The position numbers were made by a program, and so were the translations under genes. This document shows positions 31,990 to 42,725 of a DNA stretch of 64,000 nucleotides, piece by piece (position 1 is the first letter of the stretch; the number at the start of each line of letters is the position of its first letter). The notes beneath the pieces were generated by a model. That model worked only from the letters and a program-made list of their open reading frames with translations, had not been told where the DNA came from and did no database searches. The DNA comes from Hyposmocoma kahamanoa (Eukaryota; Arthropoda; Insecta; Lepidoptera; Cosmopterigidae), in assembly GCF_003589595.1 (NCBI RefSeq), contig NW_020653718.1, positions 1,068,933 to 1,132,932 on the forward strand, in the 5' to 3' direction.

Positions 31990-34900
31990 CTGTAAATAAA
32001 AAAAGCCATATAAATAAATATAAAAGAAAAATAAAGGATTAAAACCAACAAGGACAACTTTAAAAAAAAGCTTTTCTTTTTCGAAGTTGGAGTAAAATGA
32101 CTGTTCATTGTGTAATAGTGTTGCTAGCTGCAAACAGTTAGTGATTGGTGTCGATAAATATTCTATCGACTGAATTTTCGTCACGATTATTGCAGTAAAT
32201 AACGGAACTTGTTTCATTGGAATCATCATTGGTCTATAATTCGTTCATCTGCTGGACACAGGTTAATTTAGATTATTAATTTGTAAATTATACATACATA
32301 TACATAAGCATAAGAACTATGTCTATTAAAAATGAAAAGAAGAGACATATGTATTTTAAAGTTTTTAATTTTTAATCAAATCTGTCTATTATTATTAAAA
32401 TGTATATGAATAAAAATTATTTCGATACTAATAGGCAAACTTTTTTTTTATAATACTAAGTGACGGGACGAACAAGTCGTGCGCCTGTTTGTAAGTGACA
32501 CGCTTGCCCATAATAGTTGCAGTGTTACTCAGAGCTTTAAATCATAAAGATCTGGAGGCACCGCCATTGCGCCCGTTCCCGGAGACATAAGTTGACAAGT
32601 CTCATGGGCCTGTAATTTCACCAGCACCCTTAACCCTTCACAACCGGAACATAGTAATGTGACCATCACTGCTTGGCGGTAGAAATAAGTAAGATAGATA
32701 TAGACAGACAGTACTTCTCAGGACAAGCTCTTTCACAAGGAGCTCTACTGCTACTAAAAACTGTCAAAATAACGCAATAACTAATAATTAATATTTCATA
32801 ACATTCACAAGTCAGACATTTTTAGCAAAATTTTACCTTCTTTCGCAAACTATCGATAAAACAATCGACAATAACTACACAACTATTTAATTTTTTATAA
32901 AAACTGGCAACCCTGCAAATGTCGTTAATTCCGTATTCAAAAAAGACAGATAGTATTATAAGGCCAATACATTTTTGCACAGGTTGTTCCCCAAGTAAAA
33001 TGAACAAATATACGCGATTTTAGATTTAAAAAAATTATTCAAAGTACAAAGTACTTACTTTCAACTGGGCATAATTTTTACAGTAAAATACTTTGAGCAT
33101 ATCACAAACTTCAGGATGCGGTCCGTAGTTTGTGAAGTTTTTTCGGGCACACTCAGAATACATGTTTTTCAACTGCGCATCGGAAGTAGGGATCTTCGAA
33201 AAATAATTACGTAATCCGGTTTTCCCGATGAAAACTCCATTAATGTCCACAATATTCAGAAGTTTTCCAAAACAGTTGGGGAATACGCACTGAAATACAA
33301 CAAAAAACCAAATAATTGACAATCTTCAAGAATAGTTATTCTATAGAGTTCTAGATTATAATTATGTTATTTAGTGGTAACTAAATGTAATGATGATAAT
33401 TGTAACTTTTTCATTAAAACAAAACCGACTTCAAGAGTTCCAGGAAGTACATCTAAGTACTTGCTAAGTTTTATTGAAATCGGTTACCGGAAAGTGCGGG
33501 AAACGGGATTAATCCCCTAGTTTGCCACCGTTAAAGGTAAAATACATTATTTAATGTAAACGGGACCAACAATGAGGTACTCTCTTTCCAACAAAAAAAG
33601 AATCATCTAAATCGGTTCTCACATTCCGGTGGAATCGCGTTACATACATACAAAAAAAATACAGTCGAATCCAGTCGAATTGAGAACCTTTTTTTTAAAC
33701 CCGTTAAAAATTAAGAATTGCGTGTTGAAATTTATTTTATTTACTTATTTCCCAACTGAATCTATCTTCACAGGTTATCCACCCAATGCAATAGACCAGC
33801 AAAATTACTACATGTAACACAAGGTATAAAGCGCTATCTTTGTGAATTCACTCAGAGAACAATGGAACAGATCGATCCTATTCGATATTTCGTTCGGGGT
33901 GAGAAATGTGCGCGTTAGCGGACATTCCGTCATGAGATTGTTCCATCCACGCGACACCGCCAGTAGCAATGGACGGCGACGTCGCCCCACGAACCTATCA
34001 TTGGAACAGATAAGCCCCTAGTAGCATCGGATTGCATAGCATACCTCTTTTTATGCACATAATCACCACAACGTAACATTTCTTTCCTATACGTTTGGCG
34101 CACCCTGATCAACAATCGATGAGTACCTGAGGCCATTGCATTGGCACATCCTTTCACCACGATGGCAAACATTATAGTGTATGCCATCGATACGACGAGA
34201 AAAAGAAGATGACGCGGACAAATGAAAGGTGATAAAGATTCACAGAAACAAATAGAAGCAACATTGGAAGAGAATGGCCAGAAAGGCGTTCTCGGATCAA
34301 ACCAGATCTTAAAAATCTGGACTACATAGTGAGAAGAATAGGAAGATTTGTTGTATATAAAAATTGACAAATGTAAGTGAAGCACGAGAGGTTGGTCAAG
34401 ATCTTACAAAATGGTGAACGATGCTTTTTGTAAAAAGGATGTTTTGTAGTAGATAGCTGATGGTTTTGACTACGCTCCAGACAAAAACGCTGAAGACTCT
34501 TAACCCATTTAAAAATTTTAGTCGCCGGCCTAAGGGCGCCCAGGGACCCAAGTCTACTAATTGGAAAATATCTCAGTTGTGTATCTTTATTTTATAATAT
34601 CAAGTGATGGGACGAAAAAGTCCGGATTCGAACCCTCAGCTACCTATAGCAGCAGTAGAGCCCCTTGTGAAAGCGTTCGTCCAAGGAAGTACTGCCACCT
34701 TACCTATTTCTGCCGCCAAGCAGTAATGTCAGCATTACTGTGCTCCGGTTTGGAAGGGTGCTGGTGAAATTACAGTCACATGGGACTTATCAACTTAAGG
34801 TTTCTCCGTACCACCTGTTTGGGATCATCTAAGTAGTATTTCCTCTGATGAAAAATCCCAAGCAGACATTTATGTAGCGTAAAATAGAACGTTCTTTAGA

Positions 34901-37900
34901 AAAAAAATAAAAATAAGATAATTGATTAATCACTTTTGTAACAATAATAATAAAGCACACACTCAACATAGCCCTGCACCAGAGAAACCCTGTGTCGCGG
35001 GTGCCATGGACGCACACATACGCAACCACAAATAACACCCAAACTCACGAGAGAAATAAATCTAGGCCATATAAATATTTCTCCCAGCCCGGGAATCGAA
35101 CCTAGGACATCAGCGGCAGTTGGACTACGGAGACAGTTATGACCAAAGGACCCAAAACGTTGGTTTGTTTGAGAAAACTGAATAGCTTCATTTCCTATGT
35201 CTAGCAGTCGTGAAAACCTAATAACTCGATAGTTAGTATGAAAGTTTATGAATACATACGTCAAACACATCGACATGATTTTCTGCGTGACAAGTTTCAA
35301 AGAAATTTGGTGGATAATGCACTCCATACTCTGGTTCATCTTCTATATCGTAGTCCACACAACAACGTGTTGTTATTGCTTCCTGTGTTGTACGTAAATT
35401 CTTTAACTTTTCGTTATCTTACATAACTATTATGTACTAACTTTGACAGATATTTAATGGTAAATTATTACTAAAGTCTTAATTAAACTATTTTTTTTTG
35501 GTCCTGTCTCTTTTTCAGTGGCGAAAAAGATACGTTGTTGTTTTGTAGGAAGAGCGAAAGAGTTGTTTAGCTACATTTCGAAAAAAGGTTTCATGAGATT
35601 TTAGGTTTTCACGACTGTTTTAAAATATTTACATCTTCTTTTAAATGCAATTTTAACATTTAAGCTTAATTAAAACCAAAAATTATTTTAAAACACGATG
35701 TAAATAATTGAAAACGGTCGTTAAAACCTAGCCTACCTAGGAAAAATTTTTCGACAACTCGCTTACGTCCTTTCTACCAAATACCAGCACTTATTATACA
35801 GAAACAACATTTAAAGATATATATATTGCAAATTGAATTAAACGTTCGAAATGTTTACCTACATTTTCAACATGTAGCCAAAGAATTTTATACATATTTA
35901 AGGGAGTAAACCGCACAATTAAAAATAAAACAATGAATAACAACAACAACAACAACACACACACTGATTGCTCCGCATTAGGAAAACCCTGTATCGCGGA
36001 TGCCATGGATACATACATAGGTAGACAACCACATATTACACCCAAACTCACGAAAAAATAAATGCAGGCCACAACTTCCAAATATTAGAAAATATTATAG
36101 ATAAACCATTTCTCTAAATAACCTTTTTTTAATATTAAATTATAATTAAGTTGATATTTTGGATTGTAGACCGTTGTTGTAGTATACAACTTAAAGTTGA
36201 AGTTAAATCACATTTGTGACACACGCTTGACTCATGACCCTATACTAATGAAATCACATTTTTATATTCTAAAGATTAAAAATCTTTGGATACTTACAAA
36301 CATTGGACCCATCCCATATAACAGTTCACAACGATTACTATCATTATCTAACTGCAAATTGAATAAAATTTGAAATAAACTCTATAAAACACATGAGACA
36401 AAACAGCGTATTTACTCATTGAGACCAATTAACTGAGCCCAACAACAGTTCTGTACGTACGACTATGAGCAGTTGAGCAGACTGGAGTTGATTGTAGCAT
36501 CTGATCGAGATTATCATAGTAATATCATCGGATTTGCAAATATACTCTCTACACATTTCTTCCCCTTGCGAGCTATTAACGGGCTTTACGCAGACACTCT
36601 ATCGCGCGTGATATAGCAATCGTGCGAGATTGAGCGCGTGGTAAGACGTTGGTAGGGAAAGGGAAAGATCAGCCCTTTGCGCTCATCAGTCACGCGCGCA
36701 ATCACGCAATCCGACACACGCCAGTAGCAGTCTGCGCTATTAGTATTTACACGGACGCTCTTTCCGTTGTAACAAAAATGAACATGAGTTCTCTAAACTG
36801 TTGCGCATGCACGCTTTCCCGCGCGCAATCCCGTACGCTCCTGATCACGCGCGATACAGCGACTGTATAAAGGTGGTAACCTATTACAAACTCGAATTAC
36901 TTTTTTCCGAATTTCATTACTCCGAAAACGGTTCGACTACAGCAACTGCAGCAGCGCGGCGGCCGCGCGACTGTCACTTTTCATACAATTCTAGACGCGC
37001 TGCAGCAGTGCGACAGTCGCGTGGCCACCGCGCGGTTGCAGCGCTTCTAGAAATGTATGAAAAGTGATAAACGCGCAGACGTCGCGCAGCCGCCGCACGG
37101 CTGCAGCGCTGCTGCACCGCGGCTTGCTGAGGCTAATTTAAACGCGCCCTAAACCACGCGTTGACGCAGATCTGCGTCTCCGCCACCGCGTGCGTGATTC
37201 CGCGTCTCGCGCTCCGTCACGGGGCGCGGTGCAGTGTGTTAATCACCTAATTAGAGGAAGTTCGTACCTGTGGGTCTATTCTCGTTCTTCGTCCTAAACA
37301 ATTATACTGTCGATTGAGTAATAGGGACCAAATGAAAATAAAGTATGAAGCTTTACTCGCATCATGCGTCTTTTAAAATTGTGGTCGATTATTACGTATT
37401 TGACACTAATTGTTTCCGACGAATGTCGGACAGAGCACGAGAGTAGACTCACAGATAGGAGAACGTATATATAATTTGCACAAAACGTTAAGGCCTGTTC
37501 AGATACGCGTTATTCGCTACTACTTGGGCTAGCGAAATCCGAGTGGGTACGCGGTAATGCCCACTGTTCATACCTAAGCGAATATCGCTACCGCTATTAT
37601 GTCAACTAATCGTCACTAACTGATTTGCGGGCTCTACGGAGGGATGAATTTGCAACGACATCGTGCGGCGAAACCTGTTGTACCTCGGCGGCATAGCGTG
37701 GTATTTCGGTTTCGCTCTAGCTTTTTCTTTTAAGCTACCCACAGCGGTAGCGATTATGGCTTATATCTGAACAGGCCTGTACGCTTCTGCGTTTATATGG
37801 CGAATGGATGTGCATGCTACATTATCAAACTTATTATCACTTTCCATCAAACTTATTCTTTTGTAAAAAAAACAGTCAAGTTATTGAATATCTCAGGGTG

Positions 37901-38101
37901 ACGGGTGCAGTGGCAGTGACCCTCAGATCTTTCCGATTTGAAGCTCTGAGTGGCACTGCAATTGTTATGGACAAGCGTTTAGTATACGTTCAGGCACAGG
38001 ACTCGTTCGTCCCGCCAATTAATATTATAAATAAAAAAACTTACAGAATAAATGACTTTATAAATTGCAGCTGCGATACCCAGAGCAAGGATCATATACA
38101 T
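31918..38101 (-). CDS. Plus-C odorant-binding protein, complete five-exon gene (OBP A)
   Basis: Five exons on the minus strand (38045-38101, 36298-36351, 35260-35382, 33059-33289, 31918-31989) splice entirely in phase 0 to a 178-residue protein. Residues 1-19 form a hydrophobic leader (M-Y-M-I-L-A-L-G-I-A-A-A). Twelve cysteines follow: one in exon 2, the adjacent C-C pair and one more in exon 3, five in exon 4 (C-x4-C first) and three in exon 5. Twelve cysteines with an early C-C pair are typical of Plus-C OBPs, larger than the classical six-Cys class. Such proteins are secreted and bind small hydrophobic molecules in sensillum lymph or other fluids. OBP C on the opposite strand has the same exon plan and cysteine spacing. 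All splice sites are GT-AG; introns are 0.9-2.1 kb and full of repeats. No lesion is seen. Confidence 0.85.
32453..32760 (+). mobile_element. Lep1-type Helitron fragment in OBP A intron 4
   Basis: It runs 'actaagtgacgggacgaaca' to 'aaggagctctactgctactaaa', with the 'cagaaataagtaag' middle interrupted by a short 'atagacagacag' repeat. It is near full length. Confidence 0.65.
33059..33289 (-). CDS. OBP A exon 4
   Basis: The exon is 231 nt, 77 codons, phase 0 to 0. The acceptor is ...gttgtatttcag|tgc and the donor is aaa|gtaagt. It begins C-V-F-P-N-C-F-G-K and ends C-K-N-Y-A-Q-L-K. Cysteines sit at exon residues 1, 6, 47, 62 and 70, against 1, 6, 47, 61 and 69 in OBP C. Confidence 0.88.
33418..33712 (+). 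repeat. Dispersed repeat with 'accgacttcaa' end, longest copy
   Basis: Starts 'aaaaccgacttcaagagttc', includes 'cccctagtttgccaccgtta' and ends 'cccgttaaaaattaag'. Related to 7715 and 30935. Confidence 0.6.
34060..34225 (+). repeat. Repeat shared with 61375-61490
   Basis: 'caccacgatggcaaacatta' then 'tagtgtatgccatcgatacg' corresponds to 'caccacgatggcaagcatta' and 'tagtgtaagccatcgatacg' at 61440. A short cofamily of unknown type; reverse-frame ORFs here show no known domain. Confidence 0.5.
34645..34805 (-). mobile_element. Lep1-type fragment
   Basis: Minus-strand copy from 'agcagtagagccccttgtga' to 'gggacttatcaacttaagg', lacking the 5' half. An isolated family start ('atcaagtgatgggacgaaaa') precedes it at 34599, so the copy may be internally rearranged. 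Confidence 0.6.
34947..35138 (-). mobile_element. SINE family S2
   Basis: Body 'gccctgcaccagagaaaccc' to head 'ggaatcgaacctaggacatc' and 'ttggactacggagacagtt'. The A box region is shortened. Confidence 0.75.
35139..35225 (+). mobile_element. Penelope-like element tail fragment
   Basis: 'aggacccaaaacgttggttt gtttga' joins directly to 'atagcttcatttcctatgtc' and 'gtgaaaacctaataactcga'. The stretch between ('caaatatacgcgatttaaat') is deleted. Confidence 0.6.
35260..35382 (-). CDS. OBP A exon 3
   Basis: The exon is 123 nt, 41 codons, phase 0 to 0. The acceptor is ...gtacaacacag|gaa and the donor is gac|gtatgt. It encodes E-A-I-T-T-R-C-C-V-D-Y-D, an acidic stretch, and F-F-E-T-C-H. The C-C pair and the next Cys match OBP C exon 3 (M-S-C-C-K...K-E-C-F). 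Confidence 0.8.
35945..36070 (-). mobile_element. SINE family S2, truncated
   Basis: (aac)n tail, 'ttgctccgcattaggaaaac', 'gcggatgccatggatacata' and 'cccaaactcacgaaaaaata' are present; the tRNA-like head is missing. Confidence 0.7.
36298..36351 (-). CDS. OBP A exon 2
   Basis: The exon is 54 nt, 18 codons, phase 0 to 0. The acceptor is ...caatttgcag|tta and the donor is ttt|gtaagt. It encodes L-D-N-D-S-N-R-C-E-L-L-Y-G-M-G-P-M-F, with the single first cysteine as in OBP C exon 2 (E-E-C-F-K-L-A-N-P). Confidence 0.72.
36575..36880 (+). repeat. CpG-rich dispersed repeat
   Basis: 'ttaacgggctttacgcagac', 'tatcgcgcgtgatatagcaa' and 'cgcgcgatacagcgactgta' are shared in part with 9630-9885 and 27640-27720. 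Open frames through it have no recognisable domain. Confidence 0.5.
36925..37140. repeat. GC-rich interlocking palindromes
   Basis: 'tgtcacttttcatacaattc' at about 36970 faces 'aaatgtatgaaaagtgataa' at 37050. Clusters of 'gcagcgcggcggccgcgcga', 'ctgcagcgctgctgcaccgc' and 'gtcgcgtggccaccgcgcgg' can pair among themselves. It stands out sharply against the AT-rich surroundings. Confidence 0.65.
37270..37453. mobile_element. MITE of the 'gggtctactc' family, diverged copy
   Basis: Starts 'gtgggtctattctcgttctt' and ends 'cacgagagtagactcaca'. The interior 'agtatgaagctttactcgca' and 'gacactaattgtttcc' match copies at 44358, 46408 and 51757. Confidence 0.7.
37491..37778. mobile_element. 288-bp MITE with 15-bp perfect TIRs
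   Basis: 'aggcctgttcagata' (37491-37505) and its exact reverse complement (37764-37778) bound an element. Its subterminal parts also pair ('agcgaatatcgctaccgct' and 'agcggtagcgattatggct'). No clear target duplication was seen. Confidence 0.8.
37886..38030 (-). mobile_element. Lep1-type fragment at the OBP A exon 1 donor
   Basis: 'tctcagggtgacgggtgcag' to 'ctcgttcgtcccgccaatta'. It ends about 10 bp from the exon 1 splice donor, in intron 1. Confidence 0.6.
38045..38101 (-). CDS. OBP A exon 1 (signal peptide)
   Basis: ATG at 38101, 19 codons, donor tct|gtaagt, phase 0. A hydrophobic leader M-Y-M-I-L-A-L-G-I-A-A-A-I-Y suits a secretion signal. An in-frame TGA upstream rules out a longer start in this exon. 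A second ATG two codons in is an alternative start. Confidence 0.68.
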
Positions 38102-38409
38102 AATTGGCTTTACGATAGAAAATTCTATATTTCATAATATAACTATTATGACAATCACATTGTTTTTAAAGTTTGTAGTAAAAAAACTCAGACTTTGATT
38201 GTTGAATAAATGAATCTTGTATTGCGCCATAAATCGATTGATTAATCGATTTAGATTTTGGTCATGGCTTTGCTTTGGTAATCATAAATCACTTTAAACG
38301 TACATAAAACAGACTGTCGTAAAATTAATAAAAGTACGTTGTGATAGCGTGAAGGTAACCAAGTTTTTATACTTGAAAATAATAATCATGTATATTTCTT
38401 AAAAAGCTG

Positions 38410-38510
38410 TAAAAGCTTACCTTACCTATTTCTGGTGCCAAGCAAGAATGTGAGCATTATTGCGTTTCGGTTTTGAAGAGTAAGTGTGCTGGTGAAATCT
38501 GACTCTCGAA
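38410..38510 (-). mobile_element. Lep1-type fragment
   Basis: 'cttacctatttctggtgcca' to 'agtgtgctggtgaaatc'; only the 3' half of the family is present. Confidence 0.55.
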
Positions 38511-38535
38511 CTCTTTCACTCAACTCTACAGCTAC

Positions 38536-38797
38536 TGTGTGTGTGCGTGTGCGTGTGCGTGTGCTTGAGCGTATGCGTGTGCGTATGCGTGTGCTTGAGC
38601 GTATGCGTTTGTGCGTACGTGCGTGCGTGCGTGCGTGCGTGCATGCGTGCGTGCGTGCGTGTGTGGGTGCTTGCGGGCTTGCGTGCTTGCATGCTTGCGT
38701 GCTTGCGTGCGTGCGTGCGTATACGTGTGCTTGTGCTTGTGCGTATGCGTGCGCGTGCGTGCAGGTGCGCGCGCGCGCGTGTGTGTGTATGGGTGTG

Positions 38798-38860
<63 letters not shown>

Positions 38861-38932
38861 CTGCGTGCGTGCGTGCGTGCACGTGTGTGTGCGTGCGTGT
38901 GTGTGTGTATGAGCGCGCGCATGCGTGTGTCT
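38536..38932. repeat. Alternating GT/GC simple repeat, about 400 bp
   Basis: Units of 'gtgc', 'gtgt' and 'gcgt' alternate purine and pyrimidine almost throughout, with few breaks ('cttgagcg', 'gggctt'). Open frames on both strands (Cys-Val-Arg or Ala-Arg-Thr-His repeats) are artefacts of the low-complexity DNA. Confidence 0.97.
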
Positions 38933-38939
38933 AAGTGGT

Positions 38940-39857
38940 TTTTTTTAATGTAGAATCGTTGAATAAATATTTGTATCATAGACAAAAGGATATACGTAAA
39001 ATTTGTTCCGTTTTAACACTGGATGCTGTCTCTTTATTATTTACATGGCTATTTGAGAAGGTTCCGTCAATAGAGCAAAATGTAATTCAATATGTACTTA
39101 TATCCTATTTCGCCTATTTATATTGTTTTCTCAATTTATTTTATATAATATTATAAACGAGTTATTGTAATATTTTGATGACATGTCTCTTCAAATAACA
39201 AATAACGAATTTTCACTGCAATCGTGGTTCTATATGCGAGTAAATATGGAACTGGAGCTGTGTAATTAAAAATCCCTTTGTAATTCAGATTTTGGTATCA
39301 ACAAAACAAAAAGCGAACGGGGAATTACAAGAATCGCATGAATCATGAGATATTTGCTAATTCACATTCATGAATTTAATTATCTTTGACTCCGAAACAT
39401 TATCAAATAACATAAATTACATTTATAAATAATTCCGAGAGATTCTTCTCAAAACACAAAAGAATACCAATTTTGAATACTTTTAGAATATAATTTAGAA
39501 AATTTGAAATGGTAAGACAACATTTATATTATAATAAGCTTTGTTATGCAATATAGTAGTTTATGAGACTGTTACTTAATGAAAGGCATTAAAATACGAG
39601 TGTTTTAATGCCTAATTATGTTCAGTTATGCGCACATAATATAAGCTCTCTATGATGTGTTCAGAACCCGCATGTTACGATTGGCGAAATGGCGGCAAAT
39701 AAAAACTTTTCTCACGCATGTCACGCAACCGTAGTTTTTATTTTTAATTCATAGACAAACTAGAGTCGGTCCCAACTATCATATCGTTCGATATCAAGTA
39801 ACGTGTGAAATTTGTCAAAATTGTTTGCTATTGACATTTCATTTCGAATAAAACTTA
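38940..39857. other. AT-rich stretch upstream of OBP A, no gene recognised
   Basis: A 73-codon plus-strand frame at 38935-39156 is hydrophobic at its end but has no recognisable domain and begins at the repeat edge. A TTA-rich imperfect palindrome ('aggcattaaaatacgagtgt tttaatgcct') lies at about 39582-39612. Confidence 0.4.
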
Positions 39858-41090
39858 CTGGGGGCCTACCACAACCCCATAAAACAATATTACTTTAACC
39901 TTACATCATTGACTTACAATTATATGGACGTCGGGTCCGCACTAAAAAGTGTACGAACTTATAGGGCGTTAAAATCGTATACAGAGCGTAATTCACGCTC
40001 TAGTCTTCGTTTGTTCGACTGACAGCGAAACAAGCAAAATTAGACAGTACTGCGATGACATTACAATTTAAATTCAACGTTTTAGCTTTTTCATATTCCT
40101 TTACATGTCACTACGTTTAAATAGGTTGACTTGGGACATTCTTTTCGTGTTTTTTGTATTAGACCCGTCGTCCATTTATTTGTAAGTCAATGCCTTACAT
40201 TAGCTTTTCGTACCATAACGCGCTTAAAGTAAGCTTATTTGTGACATTAAAACTATGATGTTTTATCGGCAGCTTTGTGACTATTCATTCACTCTGTTCG
40301 TACTGTTACGCGACTTTGACATTAAAGTAATATTGTTCTTATGTCAAATTTAACAATCTTAAAATAGTTACACGGACGCAACGGAAACAATATTATTTTC
40401 TTAGTTTTGTTGTCTTAATATTGATTAGTAATGATTAAAAGTTAAGTTGAACTCTATTTTGTTTATTTTTTATTTAACAGCACATAGGAAATAATTTCTC
40501 GTAAAATAAAAACACGCGATGTTTATTTCGTAAAATTATGACAGCGCCATCTATATGCTCCTTGGCGAAACTAACAGTTGACACTAGACTATAGTTCCGA
40601 ATTTACAACGTGACTATCAAGACTCGGCTTGTTTTATTTATTTTTCTTCATGAAAATGCGGAATAACAATTGAAAACAACGTAATTTTAATAGATTTCAT
40701 TATTACGTACTTTTCTACACATACATATTTTTACTTTTATTTTTTTTTTTTTTTTTTTTACATATTTTTGGCAGATGAAAATCTCTGAATGTAAATAATA
40801 TTAAGTACTTTAACATTATACTGCGATAACACGATTCGGAACATCAAAAAAGAAAGAGATGGCATTAAACAGTTCATATAGCGTTATTTATTTCCTACTT
40901 TTTGTAAGGAATAGACAATATTGGGAAATCATTCGTTCTTTCAGTCACTTTAGCAATAATACACTATTTGGTTGATATATTGGTTTGTCATGGTACGAAA
41001 ATGAGTAATATTGCAAAATGCTTAATTTTGCTTATATTGATGTTACATTGAAATAAGATTGTTTTTGAAAAGGTTATGGTAGGCCCCCTG
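39858..41090. mobile_element. TIR element bounded by 'gggggcctacca'
   Basis: The left end 'ctgggggcctaccacaaccc' and right end 'ggttatggtaggccccctg' are inverted repeats with about two mismatches. The 1.2-kb interior is AT-rich with no transposase frame and contains a younger 286-bp insertion at 39907-40192. A poly-T run lies at 40741-40759. Confidence 0.6.
39907..40192. mobile_element. 286-bp TIR element with 8-bp target duplication
   Basis: Ends 'cattgacttacaa' and 'ttgtaagtcaatg' are exact inverted repeats. The flanks are CCTTACAT on both sides (39899-39906 and 40193-40200). An 8-bp duplication fits the hAT or P superfamilies. Subterminal 'ggacgtcgggtc' is shared with the 41706, 57786 and 63952 copies. 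Confidence 0.88.
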
Positions 41091-41217
41091 ATATTAGAAT
41101 TGAGTCGACTCAAATTGTTTTGTTTTTCAGAGATGTTCGAAATTTGAATGTAATAATAAAATCGAATTTGATGTTATTATTACGCAATAATAACATTTAC
41201 ATAGATAAGAAATTTAG

Positions 41218-41608
41218 TATATCGCACTGCTATTACAATAGTGTTGTAACTCAAAAAGAGGACTTTCTCAGAATCGATGAAAAACGAATTACTCACTTCC
41301 CGCAAAAAATTATTTAAATTTATATGTTATAGTTTATTATTGACAATTAAACAATTTATCAAATATATTTAACAATAAAATGGAAAAAATTATTTCATGT
41401 TTTTCAATAAGGATTATTTTGGCCAAAACTAGCTCACATAAAATGTGTCTCATTTTGAGTTAAGTAGAAGTCTTTTAATTGTTTCTTACAATATTCTAAC
41501 GACCGTTGTTTTGAAGTGTAGAGAATCAAGTTTAACGTTCAGTAATGATATAATATTAAATTTCACATATTTTGAGTTACAACACTATTGTAATGGCAGT
41601 GCGATATA
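41218..41608. mobile_element. 391-bp MITE with 38-bp TIRs
   Basis: Arms 41218-41255 ('tatatcgcactgctattaca'...) and 41571-41608 are reverse complements with one mismatch. The interior is AT-rich. The ends are TATA-like, so TA target use is possible. Confidence 0.8.
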
Positions 41609-41705
41609 TTAAACAGTTAATCTTTATACCGGTCGTAATTTGCGATTTTTGAATACATCGTAGTGGGTTTATGATATGTGTATAGATAAATTTAATTATT
41701 TTTCT

Positions 41706-42725
41706 CATTGACCTACCAACAAATGGACGTCGGGTCTAATACAAAAACCACGAAAAAAATGTCCGAAGTTAACCTATACAAACGTAGTGACATGTAACGA
41801 AATATAAAAAACTAAAACATTTAATTTAAATTGTAACGTCATTGCAGTACTGCCTAATTTTGCTTGCAACAGTTTAAGGACCAAAAACACCATATTCAGC
41901 TTCTACTGGAAATTTAACAAAATGCACCGTATTTAGCTTCGACTGAAAATTACTTGAACACAAGAGTAATGGAGTAGCCTTTATCGTAAATATTAATTAA
42001 TTTTTATATATATTATTCTGTCGAATTTTGTGCAAATTCACTTAAAGAAATAATAAAGAGTTGGGCAGATACAAACTACAGATATTACTACAAATGTGAA
42101 AGTAAGCGTGTACTATAAGAAATGTACTGATATTCCAACTAAACGTAAACCGTAATTCCGAAAACCGATTTAGTTTAGTCTTGTAATCTTCCTAAAAAAA
42201 TACATTTGACATTTTATTTCGTTAGCTCGAATTAAACGTCATTAATAAAAAATATTTTTTTAAATAATATTAAAATCAAAGCGACTCTATAGTTTCTTTG
42301 TTCTAAACATTTCAATCGCTTGTGGTTCGAACAAGTGAAAATGACCAAAAAGTTTATTTAAGCTTCTTGAAATTAACGTAATGGGTCTCTTTCCATCTTT
42401 TGCGCATGCCATGTGTAGAAAAAGGACAGTTAGCTATTTGATTATTTTGTGTGCTTTTGTAATTTATATTTACGATTCATTTATATATGTACAAAATAAC
42501 ACTTTTAAATGAGAACTATGATAACACGATATATTTGTTTAGTGCAAATATGATACAAAATCCTGTTTTTACGCTTTACTGCAGTAATTTTTGATTGACA
42601 ACCGCGCTGTCACTCGATCAAATGAAGACTGTTGCGCGATTGACGTTTTGTATGCAATTTTAACGCCCTATAGGTGCGGACACTTTTTAGCGCGAACCCG
42701 ACGTCCATTCATTGGTAGGTCAATG
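41706..42725. mobile_element. 1,020-bp member of the 8-bp-duplication family
   Basis: Ends 'cattgacctaccaa' and 'ttggtaggtcaatg' are flanked by ATTTTTCT at 41698-41705 and 42726-42733. No transposase frame is visible. The interior matches 57786-59030 over most of its length ('accatattcagcttctactg', 'tttgcgcatgc'). Confidence 0.88.

Noticed and set aside
38422..38985. Long open frames on both strands (Cys/Val/Arg or Ala/Arg/Thr/His repeats)
   Set aside because: They are a by-product of the alternating GT/GC simple repeat; all frames are open because the units lack T-A dinucleotides.
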